From NCBI RefSeq assembly GCF_037949285.1, contig NZ_CP149926.1, positions 2,521,501 through 2,585,500 of the forward strand: a stretch of DNA of 64,000 nucleotides, read 5' to 3'. The notes under the pieces are model-generated. The model did no database searches. It had not been told where the DNA came from and saw nothing but the letters and a program-made list of their open reading frames with translations. Made by a program: the position numbers and the translations under genes. The number at the start of each line of letters is the position of its first letter. The stretch's first letter is position 1. Positions 9,435 through 18,049 of this stretch are shown here, piece after piece. This DNA is from Thioclava sp. GXIMD4216. GTDB taxonomy: Bacteria; Pseudomonadota; Alphaproteobacteria; Rhodobacterales; Rhodobacteraceae.

Positions 9435-10760
9435 TTACGCGCGGGCGCGCACCTTGTGCAGCAGCGGCATCAGCTCGCCCATATCGGGACCATGATCCAT
9501 GCCGGTGATCGCCTTGCGCAGCGGCATGAAGAGGCCCTTGCCCTTCCGGCCCGATTTCTCCTTCATCGCGCCGGTCCACTCTTTCCAAGTGGTCTCGGTG
9601 AAGGGGCCTTCGGGCAGTTCAGCCAGTGCCTCGGCCACGAACGCGCGATCCTCCTCGGCAATCATCGGCTCGGCACCGTTGAGACACAGATCCGCCCAAC
9701 CCGCCAGATCGGACAGCTTGTCGATATTCTGCGAGGCGACCTTCCAGAACTGCTCGGCCTGCTCGGCAGGAATGCCCAGCGCAAGGATCTGGTCCTTCAC
9801 ATCCGCAAAGGGCAGTTGCTGATTGCGGGCGCGGGTCAGCGGGATCAGATCGGCGCTGTCGAATTTCGTCGGTGCCGACCCGAAATGGCTCAGATCGAAG
9901 CCGTCAATCAGCTCTTCCATCGACATTTTCAACTCGACCGGCTGGCTGGAGCCCAGACGCGCCATCATAGACAGAAGCGCCTCGGGGGCCACACCGGATG
10001 CCCGCAGATCGCGGATCGACAGCGCGCCCAGACGCTTGGACAGCTCTTCGCCATGCGGACCGGTCAGCAGCGAGTGGTGCGCGAAATTCGGCGGCGTGCC
10101 ACCGATGGCACGGATGATCTGGATCTGCGTCGCCGTATTGGTGACGTGGTCGCCCCCGCGCACGATATCGGTGACCTGCATATCGGTGTCATCGACCGAG
10201 GATGCGAACGTATAAAGGATCTGCCCCGAGGCCTTGATCAGCACCGGGTCCGAGACCGACGCCGCGTCGATCGACAGATCGCCCAAGATGCCGTCATACC
10301 ATTCGATGCGTTCCAGATCCAACCGGAAGCGCCAATAGCCTTGGCGGCCCTCGTCACGATAGGCCTGTTTCTCGGCTTCGGTCAGATTCATCGACGCGCG
10401 GTCATAAACCGGCGGCTTGCCCATATTGAGCTGCTTCTTACGCTTGAGGTCCAGCTCGGTCGGGCTTTCGAAACATTCGTACAGACGCCCTGCAGCCTTC
10501 AGCTCTTCGGCCACGGCATAATAGCGGTCGAAGCGCTTGGACTGGTATTCCTCGCGGTCCCAGGTAAAGCCCAGCCATTCGAGATCTTCTTTCAGACCAT
10601 CGATATATTCCTGTTTGGACCGTTCCTGATCGGTGTCATCAAGGCGCAGAATGAACGTGCCTCCCTGCTTGCGGGTGATGAGATAGTTCATCAGCGCGGT
10701 GCGCAGGTTGCCGACATGGATATAGCCGGTGGGCGACGGGGCGAAACGTGTAACGGTCAT
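9435..10760 (-). CDS. gltX: glutamate--tRNA ligase
   Basis: A 441-residue class I aminoacyl-tRNA synthetase that charges tRNA-Glu. The HIGH-type motif appears as PSPTGYIHVGNLRTA near the N-terminus and the KMSKS-type loop as ELSKRLGAL. The C-terminal anticodon-binding domain is intact. Alphaproteobacteria often carry two GltX paralogues, one tuned for tRNA-Gln mischarging; I cannot tell which this is. It is a single gene with its own terminator. Confidence 0.95.
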   Translation of the reverse strand: MTVTRFAPSPTGYIHVGNLRTALMNYLITRKQGGTFILRLDDTDQERSKQEYIDGLKEDLEWLGFTWDREEYQSKRFDRYYAVAEELKAAGRLYECFESPTELDLKRKKQLNMGKPPVYDRASMNLTEAEKQAYRDEGRQGYWRFRLDLERIEWYDGILGDLSIDAASVSDPVLIKASGQILYTFASSVDDTDMQVTDIVRGGDHVTNTATQIQIIRAIGGTPPNFAHHSLLTGPHGEELSKRLGALSIRDLRASGVAPEALLSMMARLGSSQPVELKMSMEELIDGFDLSHFGSAPTKFDSADLIPLTRARNQQLPFADVKDQILALGIPAEQAEQFWKVASQNIDKLSDLAGWADLCLNGAEPMIAEEDRAFVAEALAELPEGPFTETTWKEWTGAMKEKSGRKGKGLFMPLRKAITGMDHGPDMGELMPLLHKVRARA

Positions 10761-10898
10761 TCAAAGTCTCCTGATGCGGCTTCCGTCTTCCATAAAAGTG
10801 CGAATTTGTCCATATCCTCAAGACAAACCATAGCTCAAACCCGCCCTGCGCCCCACGCCTTAACAGACATCCAGACCACCCAGGGTTAAGCGCCCCGG

Positions 10899-10915
10899 AA
10901 AGGCTTCGCCTTTTT
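10899..10915 (+). terminator. orphan terminator-like hairpin
   Basis: AAAGGC-ttc-GCCTTTTT points rightward in the divergent gap between gltX and the hydrolase gene. No plus-strand gene ends here, so it could end a short RNA, act as a leader attenuator, or be chance. Confidence 0.35.
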
Positions 10916-10997
10916 GAATGCGTCACGCAGGCGTGAGTCGCAATTCAGCGCCGCGCCTCTAAGTTGGTCATGCAACTGGTTTTGAAGGAAAAGACCC

Positions 10998-11951
10998 ATG
11001 AGCACCCATTTGACACGCCGCAACGCCTTGCTGACGGTCGCGGTAGCGCCGGTTGTTGGTGCAACACTCACCTCCACAACAGCCTTTGCCCAGACAGACG
11101 AGGCCAGCATGCCCAGCCAACCTGCGGCCATTCCGGCCTATCGCCGCTTCGTGATCGGCGATCTGACCGTCACCACGCTTCTGGCGGGCACCAAGCTGCT
11201 GCCGGAGCCGCATGGCACCTTCGGCCTGAATGCCTCGGATGGGGAATTCACCGCCCTGTCCGAAGCCAATTTCCTGCCCACGGACCGCGCGCTGAACAGC
11301 TTTACGCCGGTCGTGGTGGAAACAGGTGATGCAAAGATCCTGTTTGACACGGGGCTGGACGCCGAGGGCCTGACCGGCGCCATGAAGGCCGCCGGAATTG
11401 CACCGCAAAGCATCACCCATGTGGTGATCACGCATATGCATGGCGACCATATCGGCGGGTTGATGGGAGAAGACGGACCGACCTTCCCCGATGCAACCCA
11501 TATCACCGGTCAGGTCGAATGGGATTACTGGTCGCAGACCAAAAATGCCGGATTTGATGCAAAGCTGCGCCCGCTACAGGATCGCTTCCAGTTCATCAAT
11601 CCTGACGATGAATTCCTGCCCGGTTTCAAGGCCGTCGACGCCTACGGGCATACGCCCGGAATGCTGGCCTATTGGATCACCAGCGGCGAACAGCAGCTTG
11701 TCCTGACGGCGGACACGGCCAATCACTATGTCTGGTCCCTGCAACGCCCCGACTGGGAGGTGCGGTTTGATATGGACAAGGAAAAGGCCAAAGAAACCCG
11801 TGACCGGCTGCTCAAACGCGTGGCCGAAGCCCGTGTCCCGTTTATCGGCTATCACATGCCCTTCCCCGGCTTGGGCTTTTTGCACCCCAAGGACGAAGGC
11901 TACGAATTCGTACCTGCGAGTTACCAGTTCAACCTGCCGAAAGACGTCTGA
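10998..11951 (+). CDS. exported metallo-beta-lactamase-fold hydrolase
   Basis: A 317-residue protein with a Tat-type signal (TRRNALLTV followed by a hydrophobic run and AFAQ). The zinc-binding motif THMHGDHIGG is at about 137-146, with further metal ligands expected at the GHTPG and TADTANH stretches. It belongs to the class that includes AHL lactonases and related esterases; the substrate cannot be read from sequence. The twin arginine suggests it is folded with metal before export to the periplasm. It is monocistronic, convergent with the next operon. Confidence 0.8.
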   Translation: MSTHLTRRNALLTVAVAPVVGATLTSTTAFAQTDEASMPSQPAAIPAYRRFVIGDLTVTTLLAGTKLLPEPHGTFGLNASDGEFTALSEANFLPTDRALNSFTPVVVETGDAKILFDTGLDAEGLTGAMKAAGIAPQSITHVVITHMHGDHIGGLMGEDGPTFPDATHITGQVEWDYWSQTKNAGFDAKLRPLQDRFQFINPDDEFLPGFKAVDAYGHTPGMLAYWITSGEQQLVLTADTANHYVWSLQRPDWEVRFDMDKEKAKETRDRLLKRVAEARVPFIGYHMPFPGLGFLHPKDEGYEFVPASYQFNLPKDV

Positions 11952-12031
11952 ACCCGATGGCCTTGGGGGCAGCCTTATGGGCCGGACATCCCCCGCTCGA
12001 AAGGTAAGGGGCCCTTCAGGAGCCAATGCGA

Positions 12032-12056
12032 AAGGCCCGCCAGTCCGGCGGGCCTT
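12032..12056. terminator. bidirectional terminator
   Basis: A perfect 10-bp stem (AAGGCCCGCC / GGCGGGCCTT) lies between two convergent genes, with short T-runs outward on both strands (tttac.. rightward, ttcgc leftward is weaker). Confidence 0.75.
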
Positions 12057-12070
12057 CTTTACGTTTTCTC

Positions 12071-13066
12071 TCAGGCAGCGTCGGTATCGGTGATATCCAT
12101 ACGCACCAGTGTCTGGTTGAGAAGGATATAGGCAATCTCGCCGAAGGTGACCGGACCGGTGAAATTGCCGGTGCGCTGGCCTTCCAGCTCGCCATAGAGA
12201 TAGTTGAGGATGCAATTACAGGAATACTGCCCCTCTCCCGCATTGCCCGCGCCATCGGCAAAGGCCTGCGCATAGCTGCCAAGCGCATTGGCCATACGGT
12301 ATTCCACCCCTTCGACCACCGGCGCGTAGAACTTCACCTCGCCGCTTTGCGTATCGACCGACTGGATCGAGACATTGACCATCGCACCGGAATAATTGGC
12401 CACCAGAGGCAGACGGGTATCGATTTTATTGTCTTCGATATATTGCGCGAAATCGACCTGCTGACCGTTCACCTCGGCGGTTACCGCCGAGAACCCGTCT
12501 TTCTGGAAGCGGAAGGTCAGGTCTTTCTGGTCGCCTTGCGCAAAGATATTGAGGATATCCAGATCGGCCTTGGCATCCGCCGGCAGGCCCACATGCAGCA
12601 GCACCGCTCCTTCGTCATAGCCCTTACCCGTCGCACCATCGAAAATCATCGGGGCCTTCTTGCCCAGATCATCCAGATGCACGCCGGTAATCCAGCCCGC
12701 CAGAGGCTGGTTGAACAGGTTGTCATAGGTCTGGCCTTCGACGGCAAAGTTCGAATGCGCCACCGAGAAGGCCGGAATCATGATCATCGTGAACCCATTG
12801 GGCTTATAGCCTTCGGCAATGGTGTTCAGCCCGTCGACCCCGACATAGCGCACAGCCACTTCGGCGGCGCGATCGAAGGTTGTGCAGAACAGTTTGTCAC
12901 GCACCACGGCGCCGCCTTGATCGGTGACAAAATACACCGTCGTCCCGCCGATCCAATTCCCCTTGGGCAACTCGCGCAGAAGCTCTTCCGCCCCGGCGAT
13001 GACCATCGTGGCACCGTCTTCGATCCGTGCGGCAACATCTGCCACAGTCAGCATTTCATTTTTCAT
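12071..13066 (-). CDS. conserved protein of unknown function (DUF6976-like)
   Basis: A 331-residue cytoplasmic protein without signal peptide or membrane helix. Notable parts are an N-terminal helix (MKNEMLTVADVAARI), AGAEELLRELPKGNWIGGTTVYF and a CNC motif near residue 285 (GQYSCNCILNYLYGE). The LPKGNWIGGT stretch and late cysteines recall FIST-like sensory proteins, and I believe it matches the DUF6976 family, but this assignment is from memory. It follows a 69-residue protein gene with a 14-base gap and its own GGAG site, so the two form an operon ending at the 12032-12056 terminator. Confidence 0.65.
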   Translation of the reverse strand: MKNEMLTVADVAARIEDGATMVIAGAEELLRELPKGNWIGGTTVYFVTDQGGAVVRDKLFCTTFDRAAEVAVRYVGVDGLNTIAEGYKPNGFTMIMIPAFSVAHSNFAVEGQTYDNLFNQPLAGWITGVHLDDLGKKAPMIFDGATGKGYDEGAVLLHVGLPADAKADLDILNIFAQGDQKDLTFRFQKDGFSAVTAEVNGQQVDFAQYIEDNKIDTRLPLVANYSGAMVNVSIQSVDTQSGEVKFYAPVVEGVEYRMANALGSYAQAFADGAGNAGEGQYSCNCILNYLYGELEGQRTGNFTGPVTFGEIAYILLNQTLVRMDITDTDAA

Positions 13067-13080
13067 GGGAGGCTCCAGCT

Positions 13081-13290
13081 TCAGAATTTCGCCATATCGG
13101 CAGTAGCAAAGGGATTCTTCGCGACGAAATCACGCAGTTCCCCGATTTTGGCCGCCAGAGCAGCGGGACTTGCGGCAACTTCACGACGCAGCCGCGAGAC
13201 CATCAGACGGGTCGCCAACGAGGTCGCAGACAAATCGGACTCGGAAGTCAGAACGCGCTTCCAGCGCGGGTCATTCGTATCAGGGATCAT
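13081..13290 (-). CDS. small helical protein of unknown function
   Basis: 69 residues from the ATG at 13290, which has GAGGAGA upstream; the frame continues further upstream but without a ribosome site. The sequence is soluble, with a basic helical middle (RLMVSRLRREV) and a conserved-looking C-terminal KNPFATADMAKF. It lies directly before the unknown 331-residue gene and is presumably its functional partner. No family recognised. Confidence 0.65.
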   Translation of the reverse strand: MIPDTNDPRWKRVLTSESDLSATSLATRLMVSRLRREVAASPAALAAKIGELRDFVAKNPFATADMAKF

Positions 13291-13435
13291 AACGTCTCTC
13301 CTCAACCTTATGCCGCCATGTAAACCACACACTCTTAAGTTTTGCTTTCGCAAGGTAAGCTCAGCTATGAATCGCCCCATTTCCCAGAGGGTTTTCTTGT
13401 TTTAAGGTAAACGCTTCAATCATCAGGAAATTGCC

Positions 13436-14380
13436 ATGACCCCGATCCTGACCGTGACGCTTAACCCCACCGTGGATCTGTCCATCGCCACGGCCCATGT
13501 GCAATCCGAACGCAAGCTGCGCTGCACCAACCCTGCCGAAGATCCGGGGGGTGGCGGCATCAATGTCAGCCGCGCGATTGCCGCGATGGGCGGCCAGAGC
13601 ACGGCCTTTGTCGCGCTTGGCGGGGCAACCGGCACGAAGGTCGCCGCGCTTCTGGCGGCACAAGGCATCGGGCTGGTGCCCTTTGCCGCGCCGGGGGAAA
13701 CGCGCCAGAGCCTAACGGTCACGGATGAAAGCACCGGCGAGCAATACCGCTTTGTCATGCCGGGGCCGGACTGGTCGGCGGCGGATGTGGGGCAGGTGCT
13801 GGAACAGATCGCCCGAGCCATGCCCGAGAGCGGCATTATCGTACTGTCGGGCAGCCAGCCGCCGGGCTTTCCCGAGGACTTTCCCGCCCGCCTTGCCTCG
13901 CTGGTTGCACCACATCATGCGCGCGTGTTTCTGGACACCTCCGGCCCTGCCCTGCGCCAGCTTCTGGACGGGCGGCATCAGGCAGCGGATCTGCTGCGGA
14001 TGGATGATCTGGAGGCCGAAGACCTTGCAGGCCACCCCCTTCCCGCCCGCACGGATACCGCAGATTTCGCACAACACCTGGTGGCCAAGGGCTTGGCCCA
14101 TGCGGTTTTGATTGCCCGTGGTGCAGAGGGCAATGTGCTGGCAACGGCCAGCCATCGCTGGTTTGCCACAGCGCCAAAGGTGCCGGTCGTGTCGAAAGTC
14201 GGCGCGGGCGACAGCTTCGTGGCAGGTTTCACCCTTGCGCTATCTCGCGGGGCCCCCCTGCCCGACGCCCTGAGATATGGTGCCGCAGCCGCAGCGGCCG
14301 CTGTGATGACCCCTGCAACGGAGCTTTGCCGTGGCACGGATGTCGAGGCGCTTCTGGATCTGGAGGTATCGGCCCTCTAG
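13436..14380 (+). CDS. PfkB-family sugar kinase (1-phosphofructokinase-like)
   Basis: A 314-residue ribokinase-fold kinase. The N-terminal LTVTLNPTVDLS and GGGGINVSRAIA stretches are typical of the hexose/1-phosphofructokinase subgroup (FruK, LacC, PfkB). The second signature contains VGAGDSFVAGF with the anion hole and catalytic aspartate. The substrate may be fructose 1-phosphate, fructose 6-phosphate or tagatose 6-phosphate; no PTS or sugar transporter genes sit nearby to decide. It stands alone, divergent from the 69-residue gene. Confidence 0.85.
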   Translation: MTPILTVTLNPTVDLSIATAHVQSERKLRCTNPAEDPGGGGINVSRAIAAMGGQSTAFVALGGATGTKVAALLAAQGIGLVPFAAPGETRQSLTVTDESTGEQYRFVMPGPDWSAADVGQVLEQIARAMPESGIIVLSGSQPPGFPEDFPARLASLVAPHHARVFLDTSGPALRQLLDGRHQAADLLRMDDLEAEDLAGHPLPARTDTADFAQHLVAKGLAHAVLIARGAEGNVLATASHRWFATAPKVPVVSKVGAGDSFVAGFTLALSRGAPLPDALRYGAAAAAAAVMTPATELCRGTDVEALLDLEVSAL

Positions 14381-14420
14381 CGGCCATCCGCCTGCACCGC
14401 GCAGCAGACCCGAAGCGGAC

Positions 14421-14442
14421 AGGGCGCGCAGGCGCGCACCCT
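14421..14442. terminator. weak bidirectional hairpin
   Basis: AGGGCGCGC pairs with GCGCGC-a-CCCT across a two-base loop, between the convergent kinase and nadE genes. No T-run. Confidence 0.3.
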
Positions 14443-14461
14443 ATCGCCTGCTGTCCGGCGG

Positions 14462-16126
14462 CTACTGGCCCGACTGGTCGCGCCAGCGGTTGACCATCGG
14501 ATAGCGGCGGTCGAGCCAGAAGGCTTTGCGCGTCAGCTTGGTGCCAGGCGCTGACTGGAAGCGTTTCCATTCGGAAATATACAGCAGATGCTCGATCCGC
14601 TTGACCGTCTCGCGGTCATGGCCTGCCGCCACAATCTCGGCCACGGATTGATCGCCCTCGACCAGACGTTCAAGGATATCATCCAGCACCGGATAGGGTG
14701 GCAGGCTGTCTTCATCCTTCTGGTCAGGGCGCAGCTCTGCCGAGGGCGGCTTGTCGATGATGACGGTCGGGATCACCTCGCCCTCGGGTGCCTTCATCCA
14801 CGGGCGGTGATTGGCATTGCGCCAGCGGCAGGTCTCGAAGACGCGGGTCTTGTAGAGATCCTTGATCGGGTTATAGCCGCCGTTCATATCGCCATAGATC
14901 GTGCAATAGCCCACGGCCATCTCGGATTTATTGCCGGTGGTCAGCAGCATGGCACCGAATTTGTTGGAAATCGCCATCAGGATCGTGCCGCGCAGACGCG
15001 ACTGGATGTTTTCCTCGGTGACATCGGGGGCCATGCCCTCGAACACATGGGCCAGCGCCTTGGTCACGCCGTCCCGCGCGGGTTCGATATGTACGGTGTC
15101 AAGCTTCGTGCCCACGCGCCGCGCCAGCTCTGCCGCATCATCCAGAGACCCTTGGCTGGTGTATTCCGAGGGCAGCATCACGCAATGCACATTCTCGGGG
15201 CCGAAAGCATCGGCGGCAATCGTCGCCACAATCGCGGAATCGATCCCGCCCGACAGGCCCAGCACCGCCTTTTTAAACCCCGATTTCGCCAGATAATCAT
15301 GGGTCGCCATCACCATCGCGCGGTAATCCTGCTCCCAAGCGTCGGGCTGCGGGTCAAAGCGGCCCTCGGCGGCGACCCAGCCCGAAGGCGTCTCGGTAAA
15401 GGTGATATGGTCGATGATCTCGTCGAAGGGCGCGAATTGCGCCGCCAGCGAGCGGTCGGCATTCAGAACGAATGTCGCCCCGTCAAACACCTGATCGTCC
15501 TGCCCGCCAACCGAATTCAGATAGACGAGCGGCAGGCCGGTTTCCACGACCCGCGCCACCATATGGTTCAGCCGCACCTCATGCTTGCCGCGATGATAGG
15601 GCGAGCCATTGGGCACGATCAGGATCTGCGCGCCGGTCTCCATCAGCGTCTCGGCGACATCCGCATGCCATGCATCCTCGCAGATCGGCAGGCCGATACG
15701 CGCAGGGCCAATCTGCACGGGGCCGGAGATCGGACCCACATCATAGATACGATGCTCGTCAAAGACCTCCTTATGCGGCAGGTCATGTTTGAGAACCCGC
15801 GCCGCAACCTTCCCGCCCTTGAGCACCCAATAGGCGTTATAATGGCCGGTCGCGTCCTGATAGGGCGCGCCGATCCCCAGAGCCGGACCATCGGCCAGAC
15901 GGGCGGCCAGAGCCTCGATCCGCGCCATGCAATCGGCAATGAAGGCGGGCTTCATCACCAGATCCTGCGTCTGGTAGCCGGTCAGGAACATCTCGGGCAG
16001 CGCCACGAAATCGGCCCCTGCGGCACGGCCTTCCTCCCAAGCGGCCACGGCCTTGGCGGCATTGGCATCAAGCGCCCCCACCGTTGGGTTCAGCTGGGCA
16101 AGGGTCAGACGGAAGGTCGCGGCCAT
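14462..16126 (-). CDS. nadE: glutamine-dependent NAD+ synthase
   Basis: A 554-residue two-domain enzyme for the last step of NAD synthesis. Residues 1-260 form a nitrilase-fold glutaminase, with the nucleophile cysteine in LPICEDAWHADV. The C-terminal half is the ATP pyrophosphatase domain with the PP-loop LGLSGGIDSAIVA. The ATG at 16126 (protein MAATFRLTLAQLNP) has AGGA upstream; 30 earlier codons look like leader. The length is normal for the fused bacterial form, so no separate amidotransferase is needed. Confidence 0.95.
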   Translation of the reverse strand: MAATFRLTLAQLNPTVGALDANAAKAVAAWEEGRAAGADFVALPEMFLTGYQTQDLVMKPAFIADCMARIEALAARLADGPALGIGAPYQDATGHYNAYWVLKGGKVAARVLKHDLPHKEVFDEHRIYDVGPISGPVQIGPARIGLPICEDAWHADVAETLMETGAQILIVPNGSPYHRGKHEVRLNHMVARVVETGLPLVYLNSVGGQDDQVFDGATFVLNADRSLAAQFAPFDEIIDHITFTETPSGWVAAEGRFDPQPDAWEQDYRAMVMATHDYLAKSGFKKAVLGLSGGIDSAIVATIAADAFGPENVHCVMLPSEYTSQGSLDDAAELARRVGTKLDTVHIEPARDGVTKALAHVFEGMAPDVTEENIQSRLRGTILMAISNKFGAMLLTTGNKSEMAVGYCTIYGDMNGGYNPIKDLYKTRVFETCRWRNANHRPWMKAPEGEVIPTVIIDKPPSAELRPDQKDEDSLPPYPVLDDILERLVEGDQSVAEIVAAGHDRETVKRIEHLLYISEWKRFQSAPGTKLTRKAFWLDRRYPMVNRWRDQSGQ

Positions 16127-16328
16127 AGGACAGATCCTCATAAAGTACGGGGGATGGTGTATCGGGAAGCGCGCGCAAGGGGAAGAGCATCGGGAAAGAG
16201 TATGGGGCAAAATCACAATGGCTTGCAGGCCGCGCCTGCCCTTGTCTCACCATGCACATCCACGTAGTTTGGGCAGGCCGGTCGGGAAACAGACCACCCG
16301 AACGCCTATCTTCAGGAGAGCCGCTTCC

Positions 16329-17837
16329 ATGACCCTGCCCCAGCTTCGCAATCTTGCCCTTGTCATCGCGATCGGTCTTGGCACGGCCAGCGTGGTGGTG
16401 GCACAGGAAGAGGCAGGCGATGTCGCCACCAAGGAATATGACGATGGCGGCATCTATACGGGGACATTCCGCAACGGCAAACAGGACGGGCACGGAACAT
16501 ATAGCCTGCCCTCGGGCTATGAATATGAAGGCGCGTGGGTGGCCGGCCAGATTCAGGGCGAGGGTCGGGCGCGGTTTCCCAATGGCTCGGTCTATGAAGG
16601 CCAGTTCACCGCCGGAAAGCCCGATGGCACCGGCAAGATCACCTTTATTGACGGTGGCACCTATGAGGGCCAGTGGCAGGCAGGCGAGATTACCGGCGAG
16701 GGTGTGGCACGCTATGCCAATGGTACAACCTATAAAGGCCGTTTCAGAAATGCCCGCCATGATGGCAAAGGTGTGCTGACCGGCGAGAACGGCTATCGCT
16801 ACGAGGGCGACTGGGTCAATGGCGTCAAGGAAGGCACCGGCAAGATCACCTATCCCGATGGTGCCACCTATGAGGGCGGCATGAAGGCGGGCCAGCGCGA
16901 CGGTCAGGGCACGCTGACCATGGCCGACGGGCTGAGCTATTCGGGCATGTGGAAAGCGGGCCAGATGAATGGCACGGGCCATCTGTCACAGGCCAATGGC
17001 GATCTCTATGAAGGCGGCATGGAGAACGGGCGGCGCAATGGTCAGGGCAAGGTGACCTATGCCAATGGCGACGTCTACGAGGGGACTTTCGTCATGGACC
17101 GCCGTCAGGGCAAAGGGACCTTTCGCGGGACGGATGGCTATGTCTACTCGGGCGATTGGGTCGAGGGCCGGATCGAGGGTCAGGGCCGCGTGACCTATCC
17201 CGACGGGTCAGTCTATGAGGGCGCCTTCGTCAATGATCTGCCCGATGGTCAGGGCAAGATCACCTATCCCGACGGGTCCAGCTATGAGGGCCAATGGGCT
17301 GCGGGCCAGATCGAGGGCCGTGGTCGCGCCACCTATGCCAACGGGCTGACCTATGAGGGCGATTTCGTCAATGCCCGCAACGAGGGTCAGGGCCGGATGA
17401 CCTATCCCGACGGCTATGTCTATGAGGGCGCGTGGAAAGGCGGGCAACGGCAGGGCCAAGGCCGCGCGACCTATGCCGACGGCACGGTCTATGAGGGCAA
17501 CTTCGAGAACGGCCAGCGCTCGGGCAAGGGCCGCCTGACGATGCCGGACGGGTTTACCTATGAGGGCGACTGGCGCGAGGGCGAGATCGACGGCGAAGGT
17601 GTGGCAAGCTATGCCAATGGCGATGTCTACACGGGCCATTTCGCGCAAGGAAAGCGTCAGGGCGCGGGCGTGATGAAATATGCCGACGGGCAGACGGCCT
17701 CGGGCAGCTGGTCGGATAACACCCTGACCGAAGCCGGCGGCGAGGCCAAAGCGGTGCCGGCCCAGCCCAGCACCCCCGCCGAGGAGGCCCCCGCCCCCGA
17801 AATGGCGGCCCCGTCTGCAAATGGCCTGCCAGACTGA
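16329..17837 (+). CDS. exported MORN-repeat protein
   Basis: A 502-residue protein from the ATG at 16329 (AGGAG upstream). A Sec signal peptide (hydrophobic ALVIAIGLGTASVVV, cleavage near AQ) is followed by 18 tandem 23-residue MORN repeats with the pattern Y-x-G-x-W/F...G-x-G-x...Y-x-D/N-G, from about residue 40 to 453. The tail is rich in Ala, Pro and Glu. MORN repeats form elongated beta structures that bind membranes or proteins. An exported copy number this high suggests a rigid periplasmic or surface spacer (inference). It is not in an operon with its neighbours. Confidence 0.85.
   Translation: MTLPQLRNLALVIAIGLGTASVVVAQEEAGDVATKEYDDGGIYTGTFRNGKQDGHGTYSLPSGYEYEGAWVAGQIQGEGRARFPNGSVYEGQFTAGKPDGTGKITFIDGGTYEGQWQAGEITGEGVARYANGTTYKGRFRNARHDGKGVLTGENGYRYEGDWVNGVKEGTGKITYPDGATYEGGMKAGQRDGQGTLTMADGLSYSGMWKAGQMNGTGHLSQANGDLYEGGMENGRRNGQGKVTYANGDVYEGTFVMDRRQGKGTFRGTDGYVYSGDWVEGRIEGQGRVTYPDGSVYEGAFVNDLPDGQGKITYPDGSSYEGQWAAGQIEGRGRATYANGLTYEGDFVNARNEGQGRMTYPDGYVYEGAWKGGQRQGQGRATYADGTVYEGNFENGQRSGKGRLTMPDGFTYEGDWREGEIDGEGVASYANGDVYTGHFAQGKRQGAGVMKYADGQTASGSWSDNTLTEAGGEAKAVPAQPSTPAEEAPAPEMAAPSANGLPD
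16446..17690 (+). repeat. 69-bp tandem repeats encoding MORN units
   Basis: Eighteen in-frame diverged copies of a 69-base unit with recurring cores such as tatgagggc and ggtcagggc. Unequal crossing over could change copy number. Confidence 0.8.
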
Positions 17838-17865
17838 GACTGCCGCTGAGCCTCGGGCTGCGATG

Positions 17866-17940
17866 GTGCGGGGGGGGGCCGCGCGCTCGGGGGCATCGAA
17901 CCCCCTCGCACGCGGATGGGCGGCCTGCGGCACGCCCATC
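17866..17940. repeat. tandem GC-rich hairpins between the MORN gene and ycjX
   Basis: The first hairpin pairs GTGCG plus a G-run (17866-17876) with CCCCC-t-CGCAC (17901-17911) and contains a T-arm-like core on the minus strand (17889-17905). The second is perfect, GATGGGCG / CGCCCATC (17915-17922, 17933-17940). A run of nine Gs (17870-17878) is also present. Confidence 0.55.
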
Positions 17941-18049
17941 AACCGCCCGTCCCGCGCAAGCGCCTAATGGAATGCGGGCCACGACGATTGAACCCCCTCC
18001 GGCCTCCTCCTATATCTACGCGAGATCAATCGCATAGGGGTGCGGATTT

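Noticed and set aside
14588..16267. 559-codon plus-strand frame opposite nadE
   Set aside because: It is the shadow of nadE; rich in His/Arg/Gln without motifs.
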